Shown piece by piece: positions 1 through 7,921 of a stretch of 22,075 nucleotides of DNA. The notes beneath the pieces are model-generated. The model had not been told where the DNA came from and did not search any database. It saw nothing but the letters and a program-made list of their open reading frames with translations. The stretch's first letter is position 1. The number at the start of each line of letters is the position of its first letter. The DNA lies in contig CAMMBX010000007.1 of the NCBI GenBank assembly GCA_946494345.1, positions 1 through 22,075 of the forward strand. Direction: 5' to 3'. The stretch is from an uncultured Mycoplasmatota bacterium (lineage in GTDB: Bacteria; Bacillota_I; Bacilli_A; RF39; UBA660). The position numbers were made by a program, and so were the translations under genes.

Positions 1-34
1 CTTCATTTAAGTTATCTAAATCTATATTACTCAT
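1..34 (-). CDS. N-terminal fragment of an unidentified gene (runs off the left edge)
   Basis: An ATG at 34 opens the reading frame MSNIDLDNLNE, which leaves the window. AGGAAG and TAGG sequences lie just upstream on the minus strand, and an extended -10 promoter lies at 57-65. This makes it a credible start of a separately transcribed gene. Eleven residues are too few to identify a family. Confidence 0.5.
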   Translation of the reverse strand, partial: MSNIDLDNLNE

Positions 35-56
35 ATTATTACCTACTTCCTAATTC

Positions 57-65
57 ATTATATCA
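57..65 (-). promoter_or_regulatory. Extended -10 promoter for the gene at the left edge
   Basis: On the minus strand TGATATAAT gives a perfect -10 with the TGn extension. The -35 position (TTTCTT at 80-85, 17-bp spacer) is poor, which is usual when the extended -10 is present. It lies directly after the terminator of the upstream gene, so it probably starts a new transcript. Confidence 0.5.
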
Positions 66-70
66 TTAGG

Positions 71-101
71 AAAAAGAAAAAGAAACCTTCTTTAGATTTC
101 T
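71..101 (-). terminator. Rho-independent terminator of the 302-aa gene
   Basis: Minus-strand stem AGAAATC / GGTTTCT (7 bp with one G-U pair) and loop TAAAGAA are followed by a T-rich tail at 71-80. It begins 12 bases after the stop at 113. Confidence 0.65.
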
Positions 102-112
102 TTAGTATCAAC

Positions 113-1021
113 TTAAGCATCAAGAACATATAGAAAATAATTTATATTTCGATAGAAATTATCAATAGCTAGTGGTTCTATTATAAAATATAACTTTGCG
201 TCTAATAAATCCCTTAACATATCTCTTATTAATAATCTTATTCTTCTAATAACAGCGATACTTCTTTCTGTTAAGTTCTGTTGATTTTCTGGAGATAATG
301 GAAGACTATTATAATCTTCAAGTAACTGTGGGTATATTTCGTTTAAGATGTTATTTAATGTTTCTATATATGTAGTGGCATTTGGATCTATTAGACCTCT
401 TAAGAATGATGTTATTTCATAGGCAGTGATATTATAACCATACTCTGTATCTAAGGCTATAATAGGATCTTTTCTTATTCTTTCTTTTAATCTATTTAAC
501 TCTCCTATGTATAGTTCTATTGTTATAATCATAAAGTTATACATTGTAGGATATGAGTATGAGAATAGATTATTAGAAGTCATTTCGTCTCTTATTTCTC
601 TTGCAAGACTTATAAAATCACTGGCAATAGAGGTGGCTCTATCATTAAAAGATGTCAAGGTTGTAATTAACTCATCATTCACTTCAAATGTATCTGTCGG
701 AGTAAGTTTAAGTTGCGTCTCTGTTATATCGGTACCAAGATTTAAATTAAAAAGTTTTTCTGTTAATCTTTCTATAGGTAGGGTATACTCTGTATAAAAT
801 ATCTGATAATTTAGTCCTTTAGATGGTACTTTTCCATTAGTTAAGGTTACTATTTCTCTACCTAAATCTTGACTTTCTCTAGCTAGAAGCGCAGCTCTTC
901 CTTTATAAGGATTATCTCCATAAAAGGAAAGTTCAATATTAATACAAAAATCTCTTAGTGTTCTTAGATAATATAGATTAGCATCAATAGACTCTTTATA
1001 AAACTCTTCTTCTGTTAACAT
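113..1021 (-). CDS. 302-aa helical protein, possible distant DUF2935-like
   Basis: No function is known. The protein is soluble, without signal peptide or membrane span, and is predicted almost wholly helical. The stretch SFLRGLIDP (about residues 205-213) in a long helical context resembles the repeated helix of the DUF2935 ferritin-like family, but the conserved Glu/His metal ligands of that family are not evident. The link is a weak inference. GGTGA sits five bases before the ATG, which supports this start. It follows the terminator of the surface-protein operon by about 26 bases and has its own terminator, so it is either read through or has a cryptic promoter near the end of the upstream gene. 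Confidence 0.75.
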   Translation of the reverse strand: MLTEEEFYKESIDANLYYLRTLRDFCINIELSFYGDNPYKGRAALLARESQDLGREIVTLTNGKVPSKGLNYQIFYTEYTLPIERLTEKLFNLNLGTDITETQLKLTPTDTFEVNDELITTLTSFNDRATSIASDFISLAREIRDEMTSNNLFSYSYPTMYNFMIITIELYIGELNRLKERIRKDPIIALDTEYGYNITAYEITSFLRGLIDPNATTYIETLNNILNEIYPQLLEDYNSLPLSPENQQNLTERSIAVIRRIRLLIRDMLRDLLDAKLYFIIEPLAIDNFYRNINYFLYVLDA

Positions 1022-1047
1022 TTTATCACCAATTAATTATATGCATG

Positions 1048-1080
1048 AAAAAAAAGAGATAGTATTCTAACTAATCTCTT
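1048..1080 (-). terminator. Rho-independent terminator of the adhesin-sortase operon
   Basis: Minus-strand AAGAGAT (1074-1080) pairs with ATCTCTT (1054-1060) and is followed by a run of T at 1048-1053. The stem overlaps the last codons and the stop of the membrane-protein gene ending at 1071. Confidence 0.75.
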
Positions 1081-1931
1081 ATACTTTGATATAGTTTATT
1101 TAACTCTGTTAAAGGGTTTTCTTCAACAGTTTTTGATTCTTCTTTAATTTTCTCTTTTGCTTGCTCTTCTTTTAATATCTTAACCATAAGCTTATATTCA
1201 TCTAAGGTAAAGTTTTGTCCTAATAAATTCATTGAAGTTGGTTCTTCTTTTGGCTTAGGTTCTTCTATAGTAACAGTCTTTTTAGGAGCCTTATATGCTT
1301 CTTTAATATTAAAATCATGAATTATATTATAATTAGTAAAAGATTCTACCTTAATTAAATTATGTTTATACTGATATTTTCTAATTAAATGATATATTAA
1401 TAAAACGATAATCCAGAAGATAAAGATAAACATACTTAATTCTAATATACTTCTTACACTATTACTACTATATAGTTCTGTGATATTAAAGACATTTAGA
1501 TCTAATTCATTTATTGAAGAGATAGCTAATATGAATAGATACATAATAATAGCAAAGACACTTGAATTTATAACTTTTAATTTGAAATCTATCTTGTCAT
1601 TAAATATTGTTTTCCAAAGAATTATGTTAGTAATAATTAGCATGATTAGATATATAACAATATTTGGAAAGTAATAAGTTATAAATACTTCATTAATAGC
1701 ATAATCTAATAATGTTAGAAAACTACTACCATACTCTAAAGCTATAAAGATGAAGCCTGCTAGATATATTAAGATATAAGTTCTTCTACTTTGTTTGCGA
1801 TTAGAGCCATTAGTTGTTATAAAAATAATCGTAAGAAAAACTATCAATGCTAATATCATTAAATATAAGTTTTTAGATGTAATTAAATCAAAAACTGTTT
1901 GTAATTTTGTCATTAATGATAATTGACTCAT
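1071..1931 (-). CDS. Five-span membrane protein with charged cytoplasmic tail
   Basis: Unrecognised family. Hydrophobic spans lie at about residues 22-40, 51-75, 84-106, 120-140 and 162-184. A roughly 100-residue hydrophilic tail follows, with Pro/Glu/Lys-rich linker sequence and a predicted helix (FTLDEYKLMVKILKEEQAKE) near 241-260. I chose ATG 1931 (286 aa, MSQLSL) because AGGGGGTG lies eight bases before it; the upstream in-frame GTG at 1940 overlaps that ribosome site. The gene starts 14 bases after the sortase stop and ends in the terminator, so it is the last gene of the adhesin-sortase operon. A role in surface-protein assembly or sensing is only suggested by position. Confidence 0.8.
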   Translation of the reverse strand: MSQLSLMTKLQTVFDLITSKNLYLMILALIVFLTIIFITTNGSNRKQSRRTYILIYLAGFIFIALEYGSSFLTLLDYAINEVFITYYFPNIVIYLIMLIITNIILWKTIFNDKIDFKLKVINSSVFAIIMYLFILAISSINELDLNVFNITELYSSNSVRSILELSMFIFIFWIIVLLIYHLIRKYQYKHNLIKVESFTNYNIIHDFNIKEAYKAPKKTVTIEEPKPKEEPTSMNLLGQNFTLDEYKLMVKILKEEQAKEKIKEESKTVEENPLTELNKLYQSIRD

Positions 1932-1945
1932 TAATAACACCCCCT

Positions 1946-2596
1946 TTATTCAGTTGCATATAGTTCTGCTATATAAATAGTTTGTGTAGAACTATCATCT
2001 TTAGTACAGGTAATTAAAGTTAATGTTGTTTTATCATAGTTTCTTTTAATACTTACAGTACCTGTATTTTGTTCTTTATATATATTTGTAATTTTATATC
2101 GGTAATTAATACCAGCATAGGTAACTATCACTTCATCTCCTACTTTTAGTTTATATAAGTCTTTAAAGAAGGCTTTCCAACCAGTACCAGAGTGTCCTGC
2201 TATTATTAAGTTACCATTAGTAATATTTGGCATATCACTGCCTTTTATTATTTCAATATTAGATTCAACTGTATTAAGATTAGAATCAATATTGTAAAAA
2301 CCCCTTCTAAAATTTATCTTTGGTATTTCTAAGTAGCCAATATAACTTTCAATATCCGAATATGTATTTACTTCTTCATCAGTGGTTTCAACTTCTGTTG
2401 TATTAACATTATATATTTCTGTTTCTTTTTTTTCATATATTTGTTCATTCATATAATCATAAGCTTGTAGTCTCTTATCACTGATAAAGTTATAAAAAGA
2501 GAAGAATCCTCCTAGTGTTATTACAAAGGCTCCAATTAGAGCGACTGTATTAGGAGAGATTCTTTTTTTTCTATTTAACTTCTTGTTTCTTACCAT
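1946..2596 (-). CDS. Sortase with Gln at the expected catalytic Arg position
   Basis: Membrane-anchored transpeptidase family that cleaves LPXTG-like signals and joins the protein to a cell-wall amine. One N-terminal span (about residues 17-39) follows a basic tail. The catalytic core starts at IGYLEIPKI (86-94). His135 lies in AGHSGTG, and Cys197 in TLITC. In known sortases an Arg stands 8-13 residues after Cys, just before the last strand. Here the strand reads STQTIYIAEL, with Gln205 in that place. The rest of the fold, such as LKVGDEV, looks intact. The start overlaps the adhesin gene by 26 bases and has no close ribosome site, which suggests translational coupling. The VPFTG protein upstream is its obvious substrate. 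The class (B, C or D type) cannot be set by eye. Confidence 0.92.
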   Translation of the reverse strand: MVRNKKLNRKKRISPNTVALIGAFVITLGGFFSFYNFISDKRLQAYDYMNEQIYEKKETEIYNVNTTEVETTDEEVNTYSDIESYIGYLEIPKINFRRGFYNIDSNLNTVESNIEIIKGSDMPNITNGNLIIAGHSGTGWKAFFKDLYKLKVGDEVIVTYAGINYRYKITNIYKEQNTGTVSIKRNYDKTTLTLITCTKDDSSTQTIYIAELYATE

Positions 2597-4661
2597 TGTA
2601 GTAAACGAATCCTACTCCGGATATTAGAAGTACTGTTCCAAATATTGTACTTATTAGGGATTTATTACTACCTGTGAATGGAACATCTACTATTTCGTTG
2701 TTTTCAAAGATAATTAATGCAGTAGGTGTTTCATCACTGATTGTAAATGTATAAACTTCATCACTTTTCTTATAACCGTCTGGTGCTTTTACTTCTTCTA
2801 CAGTATACTCACCATCTTTTAAATCAGTAATAGTGTGGGCTTCTTCTGTTGTTACAAACTCTTCTACAACATTACCATCACTATCTTTTACTACTAGAGT
2901 AGCTCCACTTAATGGATTACCTGTTTCAGCATCTACTTTTAAGATGTTTACTAATTTTTCAATAGGTGTATTTTCAATAGTAATTTCGGCTTTGTTATTA
3001 GTATCGCTGATTGTAAATTCATAAGTTTCATCAGTTTTCTCATAACCAGCCGGAGCCCTCTCCTCTTCTACAGTATAAGTTCCATCTGCAATGTCTTCTA
3101 AGACATAAGGATCTGTTGTAGTTGTAAATCTATCTATTTCTTTACCTGTACTATCTTTAATAGCTAAGACTGCTCCTGGTACAGGCTTTTTAGTAAGTGC
3201 ATCTATTTTAATGATTGTAGCACTTTTATCGATTAGATTATTTTTTATAGTTATAGTAGCTTTGTTATTAGTATCACTGATTGTGAATTTATATACTTCA
3301 TCAGTTTTCTCATAACCAGCCGGAGCCTTCTCTTCTTCTACAGTATAAGTTCCATCTGCAATATCTTTTAAAACATAAGGCTCTGTTGTAGTTGTAAATC
3401 TATCTATTTCTTTACCTGTACTATCTTTAATAACTAAGACTGCTCCTGCTACTGGTTTATTTGTAGCAGAATCTACTTTAATTATAGTAGCACTTTTATC
3501 AATTTCTTTATTTCTAAATCTAATTGAAATATTTCTATTTGTATCACTAATTGTAAAGCTTACAACTTGATCATTTAATATATAACCAGCTGGTGCTTTT
3601 GTTTCTTGTAATGTATAAGTACCGTTTGGTAGATTTTTAATTACATGAGATGAAGTTGTTGAAGTCCATGTTGCTACTGTAGTTCCATTACTATTTTTAA
3701 CAACAAATGTTGCTCCTGCTACAGTTTTTCCTGTTTCATCATCTATTTTAGTAATTGTAACTTTACTTGTTTCAAGTGTTAAATTAGTTTTAGCAGTTAC
3801 AGTAGATGTTTCTGGATATAAAACTGAACCCATTACACTTTGTTTTTTAGGATCACTTGATTTGTACATATAAGCTTTATTGATTGATCCTGTAGCCGTG
3901 GCATTTACAGTTATATTTAAACTTCCAACATCAACAGAAGATTCTGGGATCCTAACTTTAAAACTTTCACTTGGACTAAATGATGTTTGAGCTGCTCCAG
4001 TTGTTGCATTAACAACAGTTGTTCCTGAAGGAGCATTTTCTAATGATATTGTATAGTTGCCAGTTGTATATAAAGTTTCTACACTTATAGCATTGGACTC
4101 ATAATATTTTCCATCACTAGTTAAATTTAAAGTACTATCATTATTTATTAGACTAATTCCAGGAGTAGCATAAGTTGTAACTTGTCCTGCTCCTTCTACT
4201 AAGGCAATTATATATTGTCTTAAATTATATGGATCTGATCCTGTAGTTTTAAAAGCATCAGGCAAATTGTGACCACCCATATATAAATCTTCATACCACC
4301 AAATAGCTGCTTGAGTAATATAGTAATCCATATCTGAATTACCAGTCATATTTACTCTTGGAAAACCATTTGATAAGATATAAGCAATACCTGCAGGAGC
4401 TTCACCTTCCAAAGTCATGGTTACTCCATAAGGAATACCTAAGTTAAAATCACGACAATATACATAGCCACCTAAACTACTTGTCAATTTAGCATAATGC
4501 CAATTGTCTATATAGCCATCTAGAAGTTTTTCACTGTTAGCAGTAAAACTAGTCGGTGCAGTTACAGCAGCTTCTGTATATGTAAGACCAAAAGCTCCTA
4601 ATGCAGCGATTAAAACGGCTAATATGATTAATTTGAATTTATTTAACTTTAATTTTTTCAT
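2571..4661 (-). CDS. Thioester-domain surface adhesin with four Cna-B/SpaA domains and VPFTG anchor
   Basis: Secreted, wall-anchored adhesin. A signal peptide (residues 1-32) is followed by a thioester (TQXA) domain with the only cysteine of the protein, Cys69 in YVYCRDF, and Gln117 in ITQAAIWW. These two form a Cys-Gln thioester in the family that bonds covalently to host or other surface ligands. Four prealbumin-like Cna-B domains follow (about 301-388, 391-478, 481-568, 571-658). Their likely isopeptide triads are K305/E353/N384, K395/E443/N474, K485/E533/N564 and K575/E623/N654. The C-terminus has VPFTG (660-664), a hydrophobic span and a Lys-rich tail. The position where pilin subunits carry a YPK lysine reads LYPET, so it looks more like a monomeric or tip adhesin than a shaft pilin. 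GGGGGT precedes the ATG, and a strong promoter lies at 4693-4721. Confidence 0.93.
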   Translation of the reverse strand: MKKLKLNKFKLIILAVLIAALGAFGLTYTEAAVTAPTSFTANSEKLLDGYIDNWHYAKLTSSLGGYVYCRDFNLGIPYGVTMTLEGEAPAGIAYILSNGFPRVNMTGNSDMDYYITQAAIWWYEDLYMGGHNLPDAFKTTGSDPYNLRQYIIALVEGAGQVTTYATPGISLINNDSTLNLTSDGKYYESNAISVETLYTTGNYTISLENAPSGTTVVNATTGAAQTSFSPSESFKVRIPESSVDVGSLNITVNATATGSINKAYMYKSSDPKKQSVMGSVLYPETSTVTAKTNLTLETSKVTITKIDDETGKTVAGATFVVKNSNGTTVATWTSTTSSHVIKNLPNGTYTLQETKAPAGYILNDQVVSFTISDTNRNISIRFRNKEIDKSATIIKVDSATNKPVAGAVLVIKDSTGKEIDRFTTTTEPYVLKDIADGTYTVEEEKAPAGYEKTDEVYKFTISDTNNKATITIKNNLIDKSATIIKIDALTKKPVPGAVLAIKDSTGKEIDRFTTTTDPYVLEDIADGTYTVEEERAPAGYEKTDETYEFTISDTNNKAEITIENTPIEKLVNILKVDAETGNPLSGATLVVKDSDGNVVEEFVTTEEAHTITDLKDGEYTVEEVKAPDGYKKSDEVYTFTISDETPTALIIFENNEIVDVPFTGSNKSLISTIFGTVLLISGVGFVYYNGKKQEVK
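2960..3510 (-). repeat. Near-identical tandem 270-bp Cna-B repeats inside the adhesin gene
   Basis: The second and third Cna-B domains are close copies at both DNA and protein level. The 10-mer cacttttatc recurs at 3221 and 3491, exactly 270 bp apart, and DSTGKEIDRFTTTT is shared. The first and fourth domains are clearly diverged. The pattern indicates recent in-frame duplication of one 90-residue domain, so copy number may vary among strains. Confidence 0.8.
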
Positions 4662-4692
4662 ATTCTTACCCCCAATTTGTTTTTGTGCCTAT

Positions 4693-4721
4693 ATTATAAC
4701 ATCTATTGCGCAAAAATGCAA
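4693..4721 (-). promoter_or_regulatory. Promoter of the adhesin-sortase operon
   Basis: Minus-strand TTGCAT (4716-4721), a 17-bp spacer and a perfect TATAAT (4693-4698), about 30 bases before the adhesin start. It lies immediately after the terminator of the YtxH operon, so the surface operon is an independent unit. Confidence 0.8.
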
Positions 4722-4741
4722 CAAAATTGTATTATTATTAT

Positions 4742-4779
4742 AAAAAATAGAACTGTTATTTACTTTTATCAGTTCTATT
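4742..4779 (-). terminator. Rho-independent terminator of the lipoprotein-to-ytxH operon
   Basis: Perfect 10-bp stem AATAGAACTG / CAGTTCTATT with a 14-base loop, followed on the minus strand by a T run at 4742-4747. It starts 16 bases after the ytxH stop. Confidence 0.85.
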
Positions 4780-4795
4780 ATATTGCTTATCAACT

Positions 4796-5212
4796 TTATT
4801 TATCCTTAGATTCTAATTTTTCTAAAACATCACTAACAACATCAATAGCTTTTAATCTTAACTCTTCTGCTGCTTTTTCTAAGACTGGTGTTCCTTTAGC
4901 TACAGCTAAATTAACTAAGTCCTGGCATTTCTTTTTTATTTCTTCTCCCTTTTTCTTAGCAATTTTTAAAGCTTTTTCTTTATCTAAGTCTTCTAGTTCT
5001 CTTTTTATTTCTTCAACTTTCTCTTCAAACATTGCTTTTACTTCTTCAGTATCAACTGATTTAATTTGAGCGATTAAATTATCTAGTTTTTCTTTAAGCT
5101 CTTTTCTTGTCTCACTACCTTTTTTAGGAGCAAATAAAACTCCTAAACCTACGCCTATAGCAGCTCCTGCTAAAAACTTCCCAATTCCACTACTTTTTTT
5201 CGTATTACTCAT
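4796..5212 (-). CDS. ytxH: YtxH-domain envelope/stress protein
   Basis: A 138-aa YtxH-family protein. The N-terminus carries a glycine-rich hydrophobic segment (FLAGAAIGVGLGVLFAPKKG) followed by the typical APKKGSETRKEL motif. A long Lys/Glu coiled-coil follows. The family is common in Firmicutes and is linked to the envelope and general stress, but its biochemical role is unknown. I chose the ATG at 5212 (MSNTKK) because AGGAAAGGGAG lies just upstream; a longer in-frame start at 5275 would overlap the upstream gene by over 60 bases. The real start overlaps the end of the DUF948-like gene by 8 bases, so the two are probably translationally coupled, as ytxG and ytxH are neighbours in Bacillus. 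Confidence 0.88.
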   Translation of the reverse strand: MSNTKKSSGIGKFLAGAAIGVGLGVLFAPKKGSETRKELKEKLDNLIAQIKSVDTEEVKAMFEEKVEEIKRELEDLDKEKALKIAKKKGEEIKKKCQDLVNLAVAKGTPVLEKAAEELRLKAIDVVSDVLEKLESKDK

Positions 5213-5477
5213 CAATATCTCCCTTTCCTTTCTTATTAAATATTCCTGATATGAATCCGACAATGCTGCCAACAACAGTATCAGTAACTACTGTCAATTT
5301 ATCACTAACATTATCAACAAAATTAAAGACGCCATCTAAGTTATCTAATTTTTTCTTAGCATCATCTAAAATAACATCTACTTTGTTTAATGTATCTAAT
5401 GTTTTTAGTGCTAAAACTATTAAAATAATTACTAATACTATTAATAGACTATCCAAAATTACCCCTAAAAATTCCAC
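5205..5477 (-). CDS. DUF948/YtxG-like membrane protein
   Basis: A 90-aa protein with one N-terminal membrane span (about residues 5-24) followed by an amphipathic helical region. The layout and size match DUF948 proteins such as Bacillus YtxG, and the adjacent downstream ytxH supports this. The start is GTG at 5477, preceded by AGGAG seven bases away. Two bases separate it from the upstream gene's stop. Function is unknown beyond an envelope location; the family name is inferred from layout and context more than from sequence identity. Confidence 0.8.
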   Translation of the reverse strand: MEFLGVILDSLLIVLVIILIVLALKTLDTLNKVDVILDDAKKKLDNLDGVFNFVDNVSDKLTVVTDTVVGSIVGFISGIFNKKGKGDIDE

Positions 5478-5479
5478 TT

Positions 5480-6439
5480 TTATTCTCCTTTCTTTTCATC
5501 ATACATTGAATCTATAAGATCGAATAGATTATCTTCAATACTAGTATCATCTTGTTTGGTATCTTCTTCATCAAAAGCTTTTAAATCTGTTCTTCTACCT
5601 GTTGCTTTCTCATGAGAAACATCTTTATAGTCAATATTATATTCTAGTCCTAAATCACTATAATATTCTTCAGCATCTCCCATAGTAACTTTTGCAACTG
5701 ATGGTGTATTATCATCGCTTATGTCTAGAAGGCTATCTTCTTCTTTTATTTCCTCTATTTCAAAAGAATTTGTATCATCATGTTTTTCATCATTGTCTTT
5801 TACTTTATTAGATGTAAGCTCTTCTTCAAAGATATCATCACTATTACCATAGGCTTTTTCTCTGACACTATCAACATCAATATTTTTTGATTTATAACTA
5901 CTTGTTATTCTAACCTCTTTTTTTGTCACAATATCGTCTTTTTTGTAATTTTGATCTAAAACTCCATAAATTGGAGAAATAATTGGTGAAGGATGAAACT
6001 CTTTCTTTTCTTTTTGTTTTGATGCTCCTCCATATTCATGTATTTTTATTTCTTTATCAATACTCGCTCCATAAGGCTTTTTTTCTTCTTTTTTTCTTTC
6101 TTCTTTATAAATTGGTCTTTCAACTTTAGGCTCTCTTGTTTGTTGTTTAATTTCTACTTTAGGTTGTGGTTCTTCCTTTTTATCTTCTTTTAAATCTATA
6201 AAATCATCATCTAAGATAGCTTTAAATTTAAAGTCCTTATCAGGAGTTTCAACTTTAGACACTTCCTTTTCTTCTTCAATAATTAAATCTTCTTTAGGAA
6301 GTGCCTTTCTAGGTTTTGGCTCATCTACAATTATTTTCTTAGCGATAGGTTTTTCTTTTTTCTTTGGTTCTTTTTTTTCTTCCACTTCTACGTATTCTTC
6401 TTCAAAAAGAGCATTTTTTAGTTTATCTAATAGTTTCAT
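5480..6439 (-). CDS. Acidic/Lys-rich mostly disordered protein with SPIISPIYGVLD motif
   Basis: No recognised enzyme domain. Residues 1-12 (MKLLDKLKNALF) form a short amphipathic helix like the membrane-targeting tips of some division or envelope proteins. Most of the rest is low-complexity Glu/Lys/Asp sequence. Two islands look folded or ligand-binding: FHPSPIISPIYGVLD (148-162) and MGDAEEYYSDLGLEYNIDY (253-271). There is no signal peptide, so it is cytoplasmic or peripherally bound to the membrane. GGTGGAG lies about eight bases before the ATG. It sits between a lipoprotein gene and ytxG/ytxH-like genes in one operon, which suggests an envelope scaffold or division-related role. That is inference only. 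Confidence 0.75.
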   Translation of the reverse strand: MKLLDKLKNALFEEEYVEVEEKKEPKKKEKPIAKKIIVDEPKPRKALPKEDLIIEEEKEVSKVETPDKDFKFKAILDDDFIDLKEDKKEEPQPKVEIKQQTREPKVERPIYKEERKKEEKKPYGASIDKEIKIHEYGGASKQKEKKEFHPSPIISPIYGVLDQNYKKDDIVTKKEVRITSSYKSKNIDVDSVREKAYGNSDDIFEEELTSNKVKDNDEKHDDTNSFEIEEIKEEDSLLDISDDNTPSVAKVTMGDAEEYYSDLGLEYNIDYKDVSHEKATGRRTDLKAFDEEDTKQDDTSIEDNLFDLIDSMYDEKKGE

Positions 6440-6463
6440 AACTTAGACTCCACCTTTCCATTT

Positions 6464-7141
6464 TTAGTCTTCTTCAATATTTATTATATCTTCACTGGTA
6501 TTTTTATCACCGTAGCCTTCATAAATACCATATTTCTCTTCATATTCTAAGTATGTATCTTTTGTCGCTGTACTTCCTTTTGGAGTCATAACATCATAGG
6601 TATCTTCTTTATAATCTAAAACGTTATTACCAATAAGGCTCTCTAAAATAGTGCGATTAAAGTCTAGTGACTTTAGAATACTACTCATATTTATAATAGC
6701 ACTTTTTATCTCATTTTCTTTAACAAATGCTTCTATTTTACCATAATTATACATATATTCTATAAAATATTCATCAGTTGAAGCGACTTTATTTATTTCT
6801 AAGTAACCTTTTTTATTATCATAATCTAATTCTTTAGAAAAGTAAGCTTTTTTATTTGTTTTATAATCTACTTCTTCTTCATTGTAGTAACTGATGATAT
6901 CTATATAAAAATAGTAGGTATTATTATATTCGTCTAATAGACTTACATTATAGTCATCTTTTGATGTTAATCTTAGTCCTTTGGGAATATAGTATTTATA
7001 GCCATCAAAAACATTGTTAGCAAGATTAGTATCTTTTGATAGCATAACATTTGTTACTTCATCTATACTCATATTAGTTATATTGGTACATCCTGTTAAG
7101 ATAAATACAGTTAATGTTAATATTAATAGTTTCTTTTTCAA
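6464..7141 (-). CDS. Lipoprotein of unknown function
   Basis: The N-terminus has two or three Lys, a hydrophobic stretch and the lipobox LTGC with Cys18, so the protein should be diacylated and held on the outer face of the membrane. The mature part (about 207 residues) mixes strands and helices, ends in an acidic tail and matches no family I recognise. The start codon is TTG at 7141, with TAGGTG seven bases upstream; it gives exactly the basic N-region needed. It is the first gene of an operon running through the disordered protein, DUF948-like protein and YtxH, driven by the promoter at 7165-7193. Confidence 0.85.
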   Translation of the reverse strand: MKKKLLILTLTVFILTGCTNITNMSIDEVTNVMLSKDTNLANNVFDGYKYYIPKGLRLTSKDDYNVSLLDEYNNTYYFYIDIISYYNEEEVDYKTNKKAYFSKELDYDNKKGYLEINKVASTDEYFIEYMYNYGKIEAFVKENEIKSAIINMSSILKSLDFNRTILESLIGNNVLDYKEDTYDVMTPKGSTATKDTYLEYEEKYGIYEGYGDKNTSEDIINIEED

Positions 7142-7164
7142 TGGGCAACACCTACTCTTATATC

Positions 7165-7193
7165 ATTATAACAAATATCTAACTAATTTGTCA
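7165..7193 (-). promoter_or_regulatory. Promoter of the lipoprotein operon
   Basis: Minus-strand TGACAA (7188-7193), a 17-bp spacer and perfect TATAAT (7165-7170). The -35 box overlaps the stop codon of trmB, so the operon has its own start although it follows trmB closely. Confidence 0.7.
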
Positions 7194-7817
7194 CTTATTT
7201 TGCGCAAAAAGATGATAGACATTTTTTCCTTCTTTACTAAAACGCATCTCATATTCACTCATAATAATATCGGAATGAGTTTGGTGATAGTTAAAGGAAA
7301 TATCACTTAAAGTATAGCCTTTTTTACTTAAGCTTTCAAGGGAATAGATAAAAAGATCTTCATTATCTGTTTTCATTTCTATTCTTTTTGTGTCTTTAAA
7401 TATGTAATCATATTTATCTAAAAACACTTTACTGGTAAGCCTTCTATCATACCATCTTTTTTTAGGCCAAGGATCAGAAAAGTTTAGATATATTAAATCT
7501 ATTTCTTTAGAAAATACCTTATCTATATCTAGAGCATTCATTCTAATAAGACGTAAATTAGGAATAGACTCAGGTATTTTTTTAATCGCTTTTGCCATTA
7601 CACTATCAAACCTTTCCATTCCTATATAATTAATATTTTTATATTTTAGAGCATTTTCTATTAAAAATTTTCCTTTTCCCATACCTATTTCTATGTAGAT
7701 GGGATTATCATTTTTAAATAATGTTTTCCATTTACCTTGGTATGATTCTGGATTTTTTATTAAGTAATCACAATTATTTAATATTTCTTCTTTATTTTTA
7801 ACATTTCTAAGTCGCAT
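7191..7817 (-). CDS. trmB: tRNA (guanine-N7-)-methyltransferase
   Basis: Class I SAM-dependent methyltransferase that makes m7G46 in the variable loop of tRNAs. The SAM-binding motif EIGMGKGKF is at 43-51. FSDPWPKKRW (113-122) is the family signature; the position usually held by His after KKR is Trp here. SEYEMRF (187-193) is the conserved C-terminal TEYE-type motif. At 208 aa it is the normal length. The start at 7817 is preceded by GGAGG with six-base spacing. It stands alone on the minus strand, divergent from the small coiled-coil gene. Confidence 0.95.
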   Translation of the reverse strand: MRLRNVKNKEEILNNCDYLIKNPESYQGKWKTLFKNDNPIYIEIGMGKGKFLIENALKYKNINYIGMERFDSVMAKAIKKIPESIPNLRLIRMNALDIDKVFSKEIDLIYLNFSDPWPKKRWYDRRLTSKVFLDKYDYIFKDTKRIEMKTDNEDLFIYSLESLSKKGYTLSDISFNYHQTHSDIIMSEYEMRFSKEGKNVYHLFAQNK

Positions 7818-7892
7818 ATTTACCTCCGTAATAAATAACTTTTCTCTTTAATTTATATAGCATATTTTATCATAAAGATTTAATCTTTGGAA

Positions 7893-7898
7893 TATAAT
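7893..7898 (+). promoter_or_regulatory. Candidate -10 box for the small coiled-coil gene
   Basis: A perfect TATAAT lies 24 bases before the start codon, but no good -35 is present at the proper spacing. The implied leader is very short and would begin close to the GTGAGG ribosome site. Treated as tentative. Confidence 0.35.
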
Positions 7899-7921
7899 AT
7901 CTTGAAAGTGAGGTTAAGTTT

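Noticed and set aside
2960..3510. Regular repeats considered as a CRISPR array
   Set aside because: The repeat is a coding 270-bp unit that translates into Cna-B domains, with no short repeat/unique spacer pattern.
4677..5069. 130-codon plus-strand frame across the ytxH gene
   Set aside because: It is antisense to the clear YtxH and promoter/terminator signals, with Ser/Phe-rich sequence typical of a reversed Lys/Glu coiled coil.
7014..7310. 98-codon plus-strand frame across the lipoprotein start and trmB end
   Set aside because: It runs antisense to two well-supported genes and a promoter and has no family features.
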